Shown: one piece after another, positions 25,065 through 35,600 of the stretch
Numbering within the stretch: position 1 is the first letter of the stretch
Layout of the letters: each line of letters starts with the position of its first letter
Source: Pohlia nutans
Taxonomy: Eukaryota; Streptophyta; Bryopsida; Bryales; Mniaceae
Direction of reading: 5' to 3'
DNA length: 64,000 nt
Assembly (NCBI GenBank): GCA_022496805.1
Contig: CM040085.1
Coordinates: 23,589,811-23,653,810 of the forward strand
Notes under the pieces: model-generated
What the model was told of the DNA's origin: nothing
Databases searched by the model: none
What the model saw: only the letters and a program-made list of their open reading frames with translations
Translations under genes and position numbers: made by a program

Positions 25065-25322
25065 TATTGAAAGTAGAGAAGATTGCACAAGGCACACACA
25101 CAAACACAAGGAATGCGTAGAAAGAGATGATCTTTACTCAAAGGCCTTCCACCTTAAGTAGTGTACACTAGGAGGTCACCATGGACAAACCATATGGGAT
25201 AACTCATCACAAGGACACTCTAGAGATCAGCCCATGCCTAACCCCTCCTCCCACACACCATTATTTAGCACCCGTACGTCTTTGGCTTCTAGCAATACTA
25301 CGTTGCATCAATTACCTCAATA
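25065..25322 (-). repeat. 3' LTR of Copia-B copy 1
   Basis: 258 bp, bounded by TATTGA and TCAATA. Identical by eye to the other LTR of this copy except for one A/G difference near the TATTGAARG end. The pol stop codon lies inside this LTR. Confidence 0.9.
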
Positions 25323-28300
25323 CTCCCACTTTGCGTAGAGCCAAAGCCTCTAAGTCCAAATGCTATTACTAATCGTTGGTGTCGGTCTCTACAAAGACCC
25401 TTTGTGAGCACATCCGCCACTATGTGCTCCGTTGGGCAATACTCCAAATGTATAACTCCCAATTCCAACTTCTCCCGAATGAAGTGGTATTGCACATCAA
25501 TGTGCTTCGTGCGTGAATGATGTGTAGGGTTCTTTGCAAGTGAAATGCACCCTTGGTTGTCACACATAATCGTTGTAGCCTCACCTTGTGTGCAACCCAC
25601 ATCCACCATTAGTTGCCTCAACCAAATGGCCTCCTTCGTGGCATGGCTTGTAGCCATGTACTCGGCCTCCACCGTTGATGTCGCCGTCGTTTGTTGCCGC
25701 TTGCTATTCCACGACACCGCTCCCGATCCGACCTTGAACATGTAGCCCGTTGTCGATCTTCGATCGCTCGTGTCTCCCGCGTAGTCCGCGTCACAATAGC
25801 CGCTCAACACAATGTCTTTGCCTCCAAGACACAACTTCACATCGCTTGTGCCCCTCAAATAACGCATGATCCTCTTGACCGTCATCCAATGCATCGAGCC
25901 CGGTCTCGCCATGTGTTGACTCACCACGCTAATTGGATACGCAAGGTCGGGCCGTGTCGCAATCATCGCATACATCAACGACCCCACCGCTTGCTTGTAT
26001 GGCACCTCCGCTATCGATTTAGCCTCCATCGCATACTCCTCCTCCGAAAGCTTGACGAGCTTGGAGTTTGCATCCAATGGTGTTGCCACGGGCTTACAAT
26101 CCTCCATCCCGAATCTCTTGAGCACGTCCATCACATACTTGCCTTGACTCATGGTGATAGTGTGTGTAGCCCTATCACGCACAAACTCAACACCAAGACA
26201 AAAGTGCAATTCTCCAAGATCACTCATCTCGTACTCTCTCTCAAGCATGCCTTTTAATGCATTCATTAAACTCATGAGGCTTGCAAGAATGATCAAATCA
26301 TCAACATATATGATCACAATCACCACATGTTGCCCCTCTTGCATGAAGTAGAGACTATGATCCGCAATGCTCCTAGTAAACCCGTGTGCAACCAAGAACG
26401 TGTCAATCTTTTGGTACCATGCTCTTGGAGATTGTTTCAACCCATACAATGATTTTTGCAACTTACAAACAAGGTGCTCATTACCTTGTTGCACAAACCC
26501 CTCAGGTTGCACCATGTAGATGTCCTCCTCCAAATCGCCATTCAAAAATGCGGTCTTCACATCCATTTGATGCATCTCCAAGTCCAAGGCCGCTCCAATG
26601 GCAAGAATGCATCGAATGGTGGTGAACTTGGCCACGGGAGCAAATGTCTCGTGAAAGTCCACCCCATGCACTTGCGCGAACCCCTTGGCTACTAATCTTG
26701 CCTTGTGACGCACAACAATACCCGAAACATCCCTCTTTGTCCGAAACACCCATTTGCAACCAATGGGGTTGCGATCCTTTGGAATGGGAGTTAATTGCCA
26801 CGTACCGTTAGCAATTAGAGAGTCGTACTCCTCTTGTATGGCGCGCTCCCACTTGACCGCATCCTCACCTTGCATGGCTTCTCGAATGGTCAATGGACCA
26901 TCCGATAATGCCACATTCGCATGCTCGTCCTCCACTTGAGGGAAGATGTGGTTCTTCCACCATTCTCCAGGTAGCTTGCGCGATCTCTCGGGGTACCGCC
27001 GCTCGCTTGAAGAAACTTGCTCCTCTTGCGTGCCCTTTGCGCCATTCTTGGCCTTTGAGCTCGATGGCGCTTCAACAACCTCCGTGTCGCCAGCTTCGTC
27101 ATCACCGTCATCATCACCTACATCAACAACACTAGGAGACTTGGAGGGTGTGTCCACCAAAACGTCTCCACTACTCCCACTTGGACCAACCTCCAAAGGA
27201 GCCTCCATCGTAGACTCCTCACAAAATGTCACATCACGTGACCGAATGATCTTCCTCGTGTCCACCGACATGAGTCTATACGCCTTGGTACCTTCACAAT
27301 ACCCAAGAAACACACATTTCAAGGCCTTAGCCTCGAGTTTCGTCCTCCGTTCGTCGGGAACCTTCGCATATGCAATGCATCCGAAGATGCGCATGTGTGC
27401 AACACATGGTTGCCTCCCACTCCATGCTTGCTTCGGCGTCATGCCTTCAACCGCGCTTGTTGGACACCGATTGCGTGTGTATACCGCATTCACCACCGCT
27501 TCCGCCCAAAGGTCCAACTTCAAGTTTTGAGCGTGCAACATGCTCCTCGCCATCTCTACAATGGTGCGATTTGCGCGCTCCGCAACTCCATTTTGTTGAG
27601 GCGTGTACGGGGCCGAAGTTTGGCGTGCGATGCCTTCATTCTTCAAAAGCTCGTCAAATTTCTTGGACATGTACTCGCCGCCATTGTCCGACCGAAACAC
27701 CTTGATCTTCAACTCGGATTGGTTCTCCACCAATGTCTTGAACTCCTTGAACTTCTCAAAGCACTCACTCTTGGCTTTGATAGGGTAGAGCCATATCTTC
27801 CTTGAAAAATCATTGATGAAGGTCACAAAGTACTTGCAACCTCCCATCGATGTGGTCTTCATGGGGCCACACACATCCGAATGCACGATCTCCAAAACTT
27901 TTGTGGCCCGTGTCGCCCCTTCACCCGCAAATGGCAACCGTTGTTGCTTGCCTTCAATGCAACCTTCACACGTGAATGTAGAAGCATCCACTTTCAATTG
28001 ATGAAGATCCATACCGCTTACCATGCCGCGTAGTGTCTTCACACTCTTGATGTTCAAATGGCCAAGTCGACGATGCCACAACGCCAACTTGTCGTCCTTC
28101 AAGTTTGAATGCGCCAACGCCGCCGATTCCTTCGAATGCACCTTGGAGAACTTGATGTGGTACAAGCCCTCGTGTTCTTCAATGATGGCCACCTCATCTC
28201 GACTCGGTGACAACACATAACACCCCTTATCACTAAACTCTACTCTCAAGTGCTTTGCCACTAGTTGCCTCACCGATAGTAAATTTGCCGTTAGTTTGGG

Positions 28301-29443
28301 AACGTGGAGGACATCTTTGATAGTGATTGTCTTCACACGACCCCTCACCTCGGTGTCTACAACAATTTGGCCCTTGCCAACGGCCTCAAGCACCGTATCA
28401 TCTCCCAAAATCACTCTCCTTGGATTAATGAGAGCATACGAATGAAAACAAGTTTTATGTGGTGACATGTGGCTTGTAGCCCCCGAATCAACAATCCAAT
28501 CACTCGTACTACCATTGCACGATACATTGCTTGCCATGTTTGCATACTCATCACCAACCTCAATCCAATCACTCATGCTTGCATCACCCTCGATACCATC
28601 ACTCATGCTTGCATCACCCTCGATGCCATCGCTCATGCTTGCCTCATATCTAGCCGTAAATGCGTACTCATCATCGTCACGAGTTTTAGTGTTGTTTGCA
28701 CTCTCCCCTTTCTCATCCCTCTTGCGTTTGAAGCAAAATTTGGCAATGTGGCCCTTCTTACCACAATAGAAGCACACCTTGTCGCTTGAGCTCCCACCGC
28801 CTCCATTCTTGAATTGCTTCGCCACGAGTGCCGCTCCATCTTCTCGAGACTCGTTCTCCTTTCGCCGCGAAAGCTCGTGCAACAACCGTGAGGTCACATA
28901 GTCCAATGTGAGCTCCGTAATGGGTCTTGACTCCATCGCCACGATGAGGTACTCGTATGATGATGGAAGGCTCTCCAAAAGTGTCATCACGATGTCACCA
29001 TCCGTAACCGACACGTCGCAACCGTTGAGTTGATCCGCGAGAGCTTTGACCTTGTTGATGTGCGCCAACATGTCATCTTCTTCGCCCATCTTGATGGTGA
29101 AGAACTTGCGCCTCAAAAACAAAATGTTGGCCAATGTTTTCGCTTCGTGAATGTTGCAAAGCTTGGACCATGCTTCCGCGGGTGTCTTGCACGAACGAAT
29201 GTGCGCAAGTTGCGAATCCGCGAGGTTGAGTGCCAAAATGGCAAATGCCTTCTTCTCCCTCCTCGTGTACGCTTGCATGATCCTAGGATCCGTAGAAGAG
29301 AAAGGAGGTTCCTCACTACCCTCGACAATCTCCCACAACTCCTTCTCGGCCATCACCATCTCCATTTTGAACTTCCACAAGTGGAAATTCACCCCATCGA
29401 ACTTGTCCACGACCTTGGGACCCTCACCCTCAAAAGATGCCAT
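25298..29443 (-). CDS. Copia-B Gag-Pol polyprotein, copy 1
   Basis: A single intact ORF of 1381 residues from the ATG at 29443 (MASFEGEG). It encodes the whole Ty1/copia set in the order Gag, protease, integrase, reverse transcriptase, RNase H. Motifs: UBN2-type Gag (FDGVNFHLWKFKMEM), zinc knuckle CFYCGKKGHIAKFC (about 224), a 10-residue tandem repeat ASMSDGIEGD, protease DSGATSH (about 317), pre-integrase WHRRLGH (454), integrase HSDVCGP with D and E in RSDNGGEY and QNGVAERANR, RT KARLVAKGF and YVDDL (1045), RNase H CDADYAGD (1215). It differs from copy 2 at about seven residues, for example K/Q in TITIxDVLH and I/M in TEHxVADV. All catalytic residues are present, so it may be active. Confidence 0.95.
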   Translation of the reverse strand: MASFEGEGPKVVDKFDGVNFHLWKFKMEMVMAEKELWEIVEGSEEPPFSSTDPRIMQAYTRREKKAFAILALNLADSQLAHIRSCKTPAEAWSKLCNIHEAKTLANILFLRRKFFTIKMGEEDDMLAHINKVKALADQLNGCDVSVTDGDIVMTLLESLPSSYEYLIVAMESRPITELTLDYVTSRLLHELSRRKENESREDGAALVAKQFKNGGGGSSSDKVCFYCGKKGHIAKFCFKRKRDEKGESANNTKTRDDDEYAFTARYEASMSDGIEGDASMSDGIEGDASMSDWIEVGDEYANMASNVSCNGSTSDWIVDSGATSHMSPHKTCFHSYALINPRRVILGDDTVLEAVGKGQIVVDTEVRGRVKTITIKDVLHVPKLTANLLSVRQLVAKHLRVEFSDKGCYVLSPSRDEVAIIEEHEGLYHIKFSKVHSKESAALAHSNLKDDKLALWHRRLGHLNIKSVKTLRGMVSGMDLHQLKVDASTFTCEGCIEGKQQRLPFAGEGATRATKVLEIVHSDVCGPMKTTSMGGCKYFVTFINDFSRKIWLYPIKAKSECFEKFKEFKTLVENQSELKIKVFRSDNGGEYMSKKFDELLKNEGIARQTSAPYTPQQNGVAERANRTIVEMARSMLHAQNLKLDLWAEAVVNAVYTRNRCPTSAVEGMTPKQAWSGRQPCVAHMRIFGCIAYAKVPDERRTKLEAKALKCVFLGYCEGTKAYRLMSVDTRKIIRSRDVTFCEESTMEAPLEVGPSGSSGDVLVDTPSKSPSVVDVGDDDGDDEAGDTEVVEAPSSSKAKNGAKGTQEEQVSSSERRYPERSRKLPGEWWKNHIFPQVEDEHANVALSDGPLTIREAMQGEDAVKWERAIQEEYDSLIANGTWQLTPIPKDRNPIGCKWVFRTKRDVSGIVVRHKARLVAKGFAQVHGVDFHETFAPVAKFTTIRCILAIGAALDLEMHQMDVKTAFLNGDLEEDIYMVQPEGFVQQGNEHLVCKLQKSLYGLKQSPRAWYQKIDTFLVAHGFTRSIADHSLYFMQEGQHVVIVIIYVDDLIILASLMSLMNALKGMLEREYEMSDLGELHFCLGVEFVRDRATHTITMSQGKYVMDVLKRFGMEDCKPVATPLDANSKLVKLSEEEYAMEAKSIAEVPYKQAVGSLMYAMIATRPDLAYPISVVSQHMARPGSMHWMTVKRIMRYLRGTSDVKLCLGGKDIVLSGYCDADYAGDTSDRRSTTGYMFKVGSGAVSWNSKRQQTTATSTVEAEYMATSHATKEAIWLRQLMVDVGCTQGEATTIMCDNQGCISLAKNPTHHSRTKHIDVQYHFIREKLELGVIHLEYCPTEHIVADVLTKGLCRDRHQRLVIAFGLRGFGSTQSGSIEVIDAT

Positions 29444-30249
29444 GATCCTCACTTACGTATGCCTCCCCACACAAATGAAATCTCAAACTCAAACACACAA
29501 CTTTGTTTTTGTGATTTTTTTGCTTTGATATTGCACCTTTGTGCACCCAATGGGTTTAAAACAACCCCAAACACTAGATCAGCACTTTTGTGCTCCACAC
29601 ACGCCTCCCAACACTCAAATGTGAGAACCTTCACCCAAAAATGCAAAGAGGCTCACCAAAACCCCTCAAATCACTCAATGGAGCTCAAAACAACTCCAAA
29701 TGCTTCAATACGACGCCTTAGTGTCCCCAAACACTCAATGCACGTCAATGACACCTTTGTGTCCTTCAAGAGCACTCACTCAATGCACATGAACTCACAC
29801 AAGTCCCTCAAAACCCCAATCGCATTGAAATTGCTCAAAACCGCACCTTTGTGCACAAACTAGCTCCAAATGAAAATTTGAACACCCCAAGAGCATGAAA
29901 CACATGCAACACCTCAAAGCAAGTGCCTAATCACTAGGATCAGATGGTAGACCCTCCACGAGAGCCTTCACACCTCACAAATCACTTGCATTTACTCAAA
30001 TGCTCACAATTGAACCAAACGAAGTTCCACTCGCAACGAAGAGATAGAAGAAAGAAAAGAAGGAGATCAAGGGAAGAAATTGACCAAAGAGAGTGCTCCA
30101 ACATGTAACTTCAGCCCATGCACACCTCCAAGAAACACCAACGCTTCAACAAGCTCCAAAACCTCCAACAATGCTCCAAAACCGCCCGTTGCGCACCGGC
30201 CTCAAAATACTTGCACAAATGCAATCTAATACTCATGAAACATACATGA

Positions 30250-30263
30250 GTGGGCCCATAACC
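30250..30263 (-). other. Primer-binding site of Copia-B copy 1
   Basis: Read on the minus strand, GGTTATGGGCCCAC follows the 5' LTR without a gap. This is complementary to GTGGGCCCATAACC in the anticodon arm of plant initiator tRNA-Met, not to its CCA end. It implies priming by a tRNA fragment (half-tRNA), as known for Drosophila copia and yeast Ty5. Confidence 0.75.
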
Positions 30264-30521
30264 TATTGAAGGTAGAGAAGATTGCACAAGGCACACACAC
30301 AAACACAAGGAATGCGTAGAAAGAGATGATCTTTACTCAAAGGCCTTCCACCTTAAGTAGTGTACACTAGGAGGTCACCATGGACAAACCATATGGGATA
30401 ACTCATCACAAGGACACTCTAGAGATCAGCCCATGCCTAACCCCTCCTCCCACACACCATTATTTAGCACCCGTACGTCTTTGGCTTCTAGCAATACTAC
30501 GTTGCATCAATTACCTCAATA
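30264..30521 (-). repeat. 5' LTR of Copia-B copy 1
   Basis: 258 bp with TATTGA/TCAATA ends; followed on the minus strand directly by the primer-binding site at 30250-30263. Confidence 0.9.
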
Positions 30522-30746
30522 CCCATCTCAGCCGGTCATGGACGCAATGGAAATTGTTTTCCCTCAGTTCTAGAGGGATGAGCATGCGGATGAGTCTTTT
30601 TTCAAGCATTTGGCTGTGCTTAAGGCATATTTCTGCCAAAACAAAACGGTGACGGGTTGGAAGCATGTGGGGGATATGAGTGTGCCCGGGCTCCTGAGGC
30701 CAGAGGCTTTAGATGCACAGCATGCTATGTTCCGCTTGGCAATAAA

Positions 30747-30931
30747 TGTTGAAATGTGTGTGCCCACTTGGGATTAGAACCTCGCTCCACTCGTTCCCAC
30801 ATGCGAACGTATGGAGCTCGGTCCCTTGGGCTTCCCTGTTTTTCAGGGACCTCAAGGGTATTTCTGTGTTCTCTTCTTTCATTAGTAAACTTATTGTTTC
30901 CCAGAGTTATCCCTGTGCGTACATTCTAACA
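30747..30931 (+). repeat. 5' LTR of Copia-A
   Basis: 185 bp, canonical TG...CA ends. It differs from the 3' LTR at a few visible positions (for example CCCACATG/CCTACATG, CATTAG/CATCAG, CCCAGAG/CCCATAG), so it is older than the Copia-B insertions. Confidence 0.9.
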
Positions 30932-30944
30932 TGGTATCAGAGCC
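30932..30944 (+). other. Primer-binding site of Copia-A (initiator tRNA-Met 3' end)
   Basis: TGGTATCAGAGCC directly follows the 5' LTR and is complementary to the 3' end of plant initiator tRNA-Met including CCA, the usual plant copia primer. Confidence 0.9.
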
Positions 30945-31585
30945 GGTACGGCTTCGGGATAGATTCCCTTGCTCTTCCCCACGTTCAGTGATTCTGACTC
31001 AGGAGTGAGACTCGTTCCTCTTTTCTACAGTAGTTTTCTACAATTGATTACAGTTTCCTTGTACTACTCATTATTTTTTCTTCATTTTTTTTTTTTTTAT
31101 CAAACATGTCAGGAGATAGTAGTTTCAGTGATGTTGTCCGCGGTCACACCACTCCTGCCAGTACCGGTGGCGGAGATGGAGCCCCATTAGAAAACCAACA
31201 CGGAGCCACTGGCCGCTTAGCAGTAGCTACAGCTAAAGCAAACTTACCAGAGTCGTATCATTTTGCTGGTGCGTCAAACTACGGAGTTTGGTCGTTTAGA
31301 ATTAAACATGAGCTTCAGAAAGATGGATTGTTCTTCTATTGCACCACACTCCCATCTTCTCCCATGGGAACAGTGGAAATATCAGAACGATCTAGATGTA
31401 TGAGCTTGTTTATGAAAAATGCCAGAATGTCCGGTTTGAAGCTCCTCAAGCGATACAATGACCCGTATGAGCTTTGGACTGCACTTAAACACCGTTATGA
31501 GTCCAACCAAGGCCCAAGGTGGGCTTAACTGATAGACAAATTCTTTCGCCTCAGAAAGCTCGAGAGCATTACCATGGATGAACAC

Positions 31586-31843
31586 TATTGAGGTAATTGA
31601 TGCAACGTAGTATTGCTAGAAGCCAAAGACGTACGGGTGCTAAATAATGGTGTGTGGGAGGAGGGGTTAGGCATGGGCTGATCTCTAGAGTGTCCTTGTG
31701 ATGAGTTATCCCATATGGTTTGTCCATGGTGACCTCCTAGTGTACACTACTTAAGGTGGAAGGCCTTTGAGTAAAGATTATCTCTTTCTACGCATTCCTT
31801 GTGTTTGTGTGTGTGCCTTGTGCAATCTTCTCTACCTTCAATA
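31586..31843 (+). repeat. 5' LTR of Copia-B copy 2
   Basis: 258 bp with TATTGA/TCAATA ends; identical by eye to 36793-37050. Confidence 0.9.
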
Positions 31844-31857
31844 GGTTATGGGCCCAC
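31844..31857 (+). other. Primer-binding site of Copia-B copy 2
   Basis: GGTTATGGGCCCAC follows the LTR directly, complementary to the anticodon arm of initiator tRNA-Met, as in copy 1. Confidence 0.75.
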
Positions 31858-32671
31858 TCATGTGTGTTTCATGAGTATTAGATTGCATTTGTGCAAGTAT
31901 TTTGAGGTCGGTGCGCAACGGGCGGTTTTGGAGCATTGTTGGAGGTTTTGGAGCTTGTTGAAGCGTTGGTGTTTCTTGGAGGTGTGCATGGGCTGAAGTT
32001 ACATGTTGGAGCACTCTCTTTGGTCAATTTCTTCCCTTGATCTCCTTCTTTTCTTTCTTCTATCTCTTCGTTGCGAGTGGAACTTCGTTTGGTTCAATTG
32101 TGAGCATTTGAGTAAATGCAAGTGATTTGTGAGGTGTGAAGACTCTCGTGGAGGGTCTACCATCTGATCCTAGTGATTAGGCACTTGCTTTGAGGTGTTG
32201 CATGTGTTTCATGCTCTTGGGGTGCTCAAATTTTCATTTGGAGCTAGTTTGTGCACAAAGGTGCGGTTTTGAGCAATTTCAATGCGATTGGGGTTTTGAG
32301 GGACTTGTGTGAGTTCATGTGCATTGAGTGAGTGCTCTTGAAGGACACAAAGGTGTCATTGACGTGCATTGAGTGTTTGGGGACACTAAGGCGTCGTATT
32401 GAAGCATTTGGAGTTGTTTTGAGCTCCATTGAGTGATTTGAGGGGTTTTGGTGAGCCTCTTTGCATTTTTGGGTGAAGGTTCTCACATTTGAGTGTTGGG
32501 AGGCGTGTGTGGAGCACAAAAAGTGCTGATCTAGTGTTTGGGGTTGTTTTAAACCCATTGGGTGCACAAAGGTGCAATATCAAAGCAAAAAAAAAAAAAA
32601 TCACAAAAACAAAGTTGTGTGTTTGAGTTTGAGGTTTCATTTGTGTGGGGAGGCATACGTAAGTGAGGATC

Positions 32672-35600
32672 ATGGCATCTTTTGAGGGTGAGGGTCCCAA
32701 GGTCGTGGACAAGTTTGATGGGGTGAATTTCCACTTGTGGAAATTCAAAATGGAGATGGTGATGGCCGAGAAGGAGTTGTGGGAGATTGTCGAGGGTAGT
32801 GAGGAACCTCCTTTCTCTTCTACGGATCCTAGGATCATGCAAGCGTACACGAGGAGGGAGAAGAAGGCATTTGCCATTTTGGCACTCAACCTCGCGGATT
32901 CGCAACTTGCGCACATTCGTTCGTGCAAGACACCCGCGGAAGCATGGTCCAAGCTTTGCAACATTCACGAAGCGAAAACATTGGCCAACATTTTGTTTTT
33001 GAGGCGTAAGTTCTTCACCATCAAGATGGGCGAAGAAGATGACATGTTGGCGCACATCAACAAGGTCAAAGCTCTCGCGGATCAACTCAACGGTTGCGAC
33101 GTGTCGGTTACGGATGGTGACATCGTGATGACACTTTTGGAGAGCCTTCCATCATCATACGAGTACCTCATCGTGGCGATGGAGTCAAGACCCATTACGG
33201 AGCTCACATTGGACTATGTGACCTCACGGTTGTTGCACGAGCTTTCGCGGCGAAAGGAGAACGAGTCTCGAGAAGATGGAGCGGCACTCGTGGCGAAGCA
33301 ATTCAAGAATGGAGGCGGTGGGAGCTCAAGCGACAAGGTGTGCTTCTATTGTGGTAAGAAGGGCCACATTGCCAAATTTTGCTTCAAACGCAAGAGGGAT
33401 GAGAAAGGGGAGAGTGCAAACAACACTAAAACTCGTGACGATGATGAGTACGCATTTACGGCTAGATATGAGGCAAGCATGAGCGATGGCATCGAGGGTG
33501 ATGCAAGCATGAGTGATGGTATCGAGGGTGATGCAAGCATGAGTGATTGGATTGAGGTTGGTGATGAGTATGCAAACATGGCAAGCAATGTATCGTGCAA
33601 TGGTAGTACGAGTGATTGGATTGTTGATTCGGGGGCTACAAGCCACATGTCACCACATAAAACTTGTTTTCATTCGTATGCTCTCATTAATCCAAGGAGA
33701 GTGATTTTGGGAGATGATACGGTGCTTGAGGCCGTTGGCAAGGGCCAAATTGTTGTAGACACCGAGGTGAGGGGTCGTGTGAAGACAATCACTATCCAAG
33801 ATGTCCTCCACGTTCCCAAATTAACGGCAAATTTACTATCGGTGAGGCAATTAGTGGCAAAACACTTGAGGGTTGAGTTTAGTGATAAGGGGTGTTATGT
33901 GTTGTCACCGAGTCGAGATGAGGTGGCCATCATTGAAGAACACGAGGGCTTGTACCACATCAAGTTCTCCAAGGTGCATTCGAAGGAATCGGCGGCGTTG
34001 GCGCATTCAAACTTGAAGGACGACAAGTTGGCGTTGTGGCATCGTCGACTTGGCCATTTGAACATCAAGAGTGTGAAGACACTACGCGGCATGGTAAGCG
34101 GTATGGACCTTCATCAATTGAAAGTGGATGCTTCTACATTCACGTGTGAAGGTTGCATTGAAGGCAAGCAACAACGGTTGCCATTTGCGGGTGAAGGGGC
34201 GACACGGGCCACAAAAGTTTTGGAGATCGTGCATTCGGATGTGTGTGGCCCCATGAAGACCACATCGATGGGAGGTTGCAAGTACTTTGTGACCTTCATC
34301 AATGATTTTTCAAGGAAGATATGGCTCTACCCTATCAAAGCCAAGAGTGAGTGCTTTGAGAAGTTCAAGGAGTTCAAGACATTGGTGGAGAACCAATCCG
34401 AGTTGAAGATCAAGGTGTTTCGGTCGGACAATGGCGGCGAGTACATGTCCAAGAAATTTGACGAGCTTTTGAAGAATGAAGGCATCGCACGCCAAACTTC
34501 GGCCCCGTACACGCCTCAACAAAATGGAGTTGCGGAGCGCGCAAATCGCACCATTGTAGAGATGGCGAGGAGCATGTTGCACGCTCAAAACTTGAAGTTG
34601 GACCTTTGGGCGGAAGCGGTGGTGAATGCGGTATACACACGCAATCGGTGTCCAACAAGCGCGGTTGAAGGCATGACGCCGGAGCAAGCGTGGAGTGGGA
34701 GGCAACCATGTGTTGCACACATGCGCATCTTCGGATGCATTGCATATGCGAAGGTTCCTGACGAACGGAGGACGAAACTCGAGGCTAAGGCCTTGAAATG
34801 TGTGTTTCTTGGGTATTGTGAAGGTACCAAGGCGTATAGACTCATGTCGGTGGACACGAGGAAGATCATTCGGTCACGTGATGTGACATTTTGTGAGGAG
34901 TCTACGATGGAGGCTCCTTTGGAGGTTGGTCCAAGTGGGAGTAGTGGAGACGTTTTGGTGGACACACCCTCCAAGTCTCCTAGTGTTGTTGATGTAGGTG
35001 ATGATGACGGTGATGACGAAGCTGGCGACACGGAGGTTGTTGAAGCGCCATCGAGCTCAAAGGCCAAGAATGGCGCAAAGGGCACGCAAGAGGAGCAAGT
35101 TTCTTCAAGCGAGCGGCGGTACCCCGAGAGATCGCGCAAGCCACCTGGAGAATGGTGGAAGAACCACATCTTCCCTCAAGTGGAGGACGAGCATGCGAAT
35201 GTGGCATTATCGGATGGTCCATTGACCATTCGAGAAGCCATGCAAGGTGAGGATGCGGTCAAGTGGGAGCGCGCCATGCAAGAGGAGTACGACTCTCTAA
35301 TTGCTAACGGTACGTGGCAATTAACTCCCATTCCAAAGGATCGCAACCCCATTGGTTGCAAATGGGTGTTTCGGACAAAGAGGGATGTTTCGGGTATTGT
35401 TGTGCGTCACAAGGCAAGATTAGTAGCCAAGGGGTTCGCGCAAGTGCATGGGGTGGACTTTCACGAGACGTTTGCTCCCGTGGCCAAGTTCACCACCATT
35501 CGATGCATTCTTGCCATTGGAGCGGCCTTGGACTTGGAGATGCATCAAATGGATGTGAAGACCGCATTTTTGAATGGCGATTTGGAGGAGGATATCTACA

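Larger units (their letters stand above)
25065..30521 (-). mobile_element. Copia-B copy 1, complete Ty1/copia retrotransposon
   Basis: The element reads on the minus strand. Its 258-bp LTRs lie at 25065-25322 (3' LTR) and 30264-30521 (5' LTR) and differ by one base that I can see. Both LTRs end in the inverted hexamer TATTGA...TCAATA. A CCCAT duplication flanks the element (25060-25064 and 30522-30526). Removing the element and one CCCAT restores the hAT reading frame HFRFPSQPVM. One intact Gag-Pol ORF is present. Near-identical LTRs and an intact ORF indicate a recent insertion. Confidence 0.95.

Noticed and set aside
26946..27530. Long ORFs antisense to Copia-B pol (and the matching ones at 34585-35169)
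   Set aside because: They are reverse-frame shadows of the intact Gag-Pol ORF, occur identically in both copies, and have no recognisable domain.
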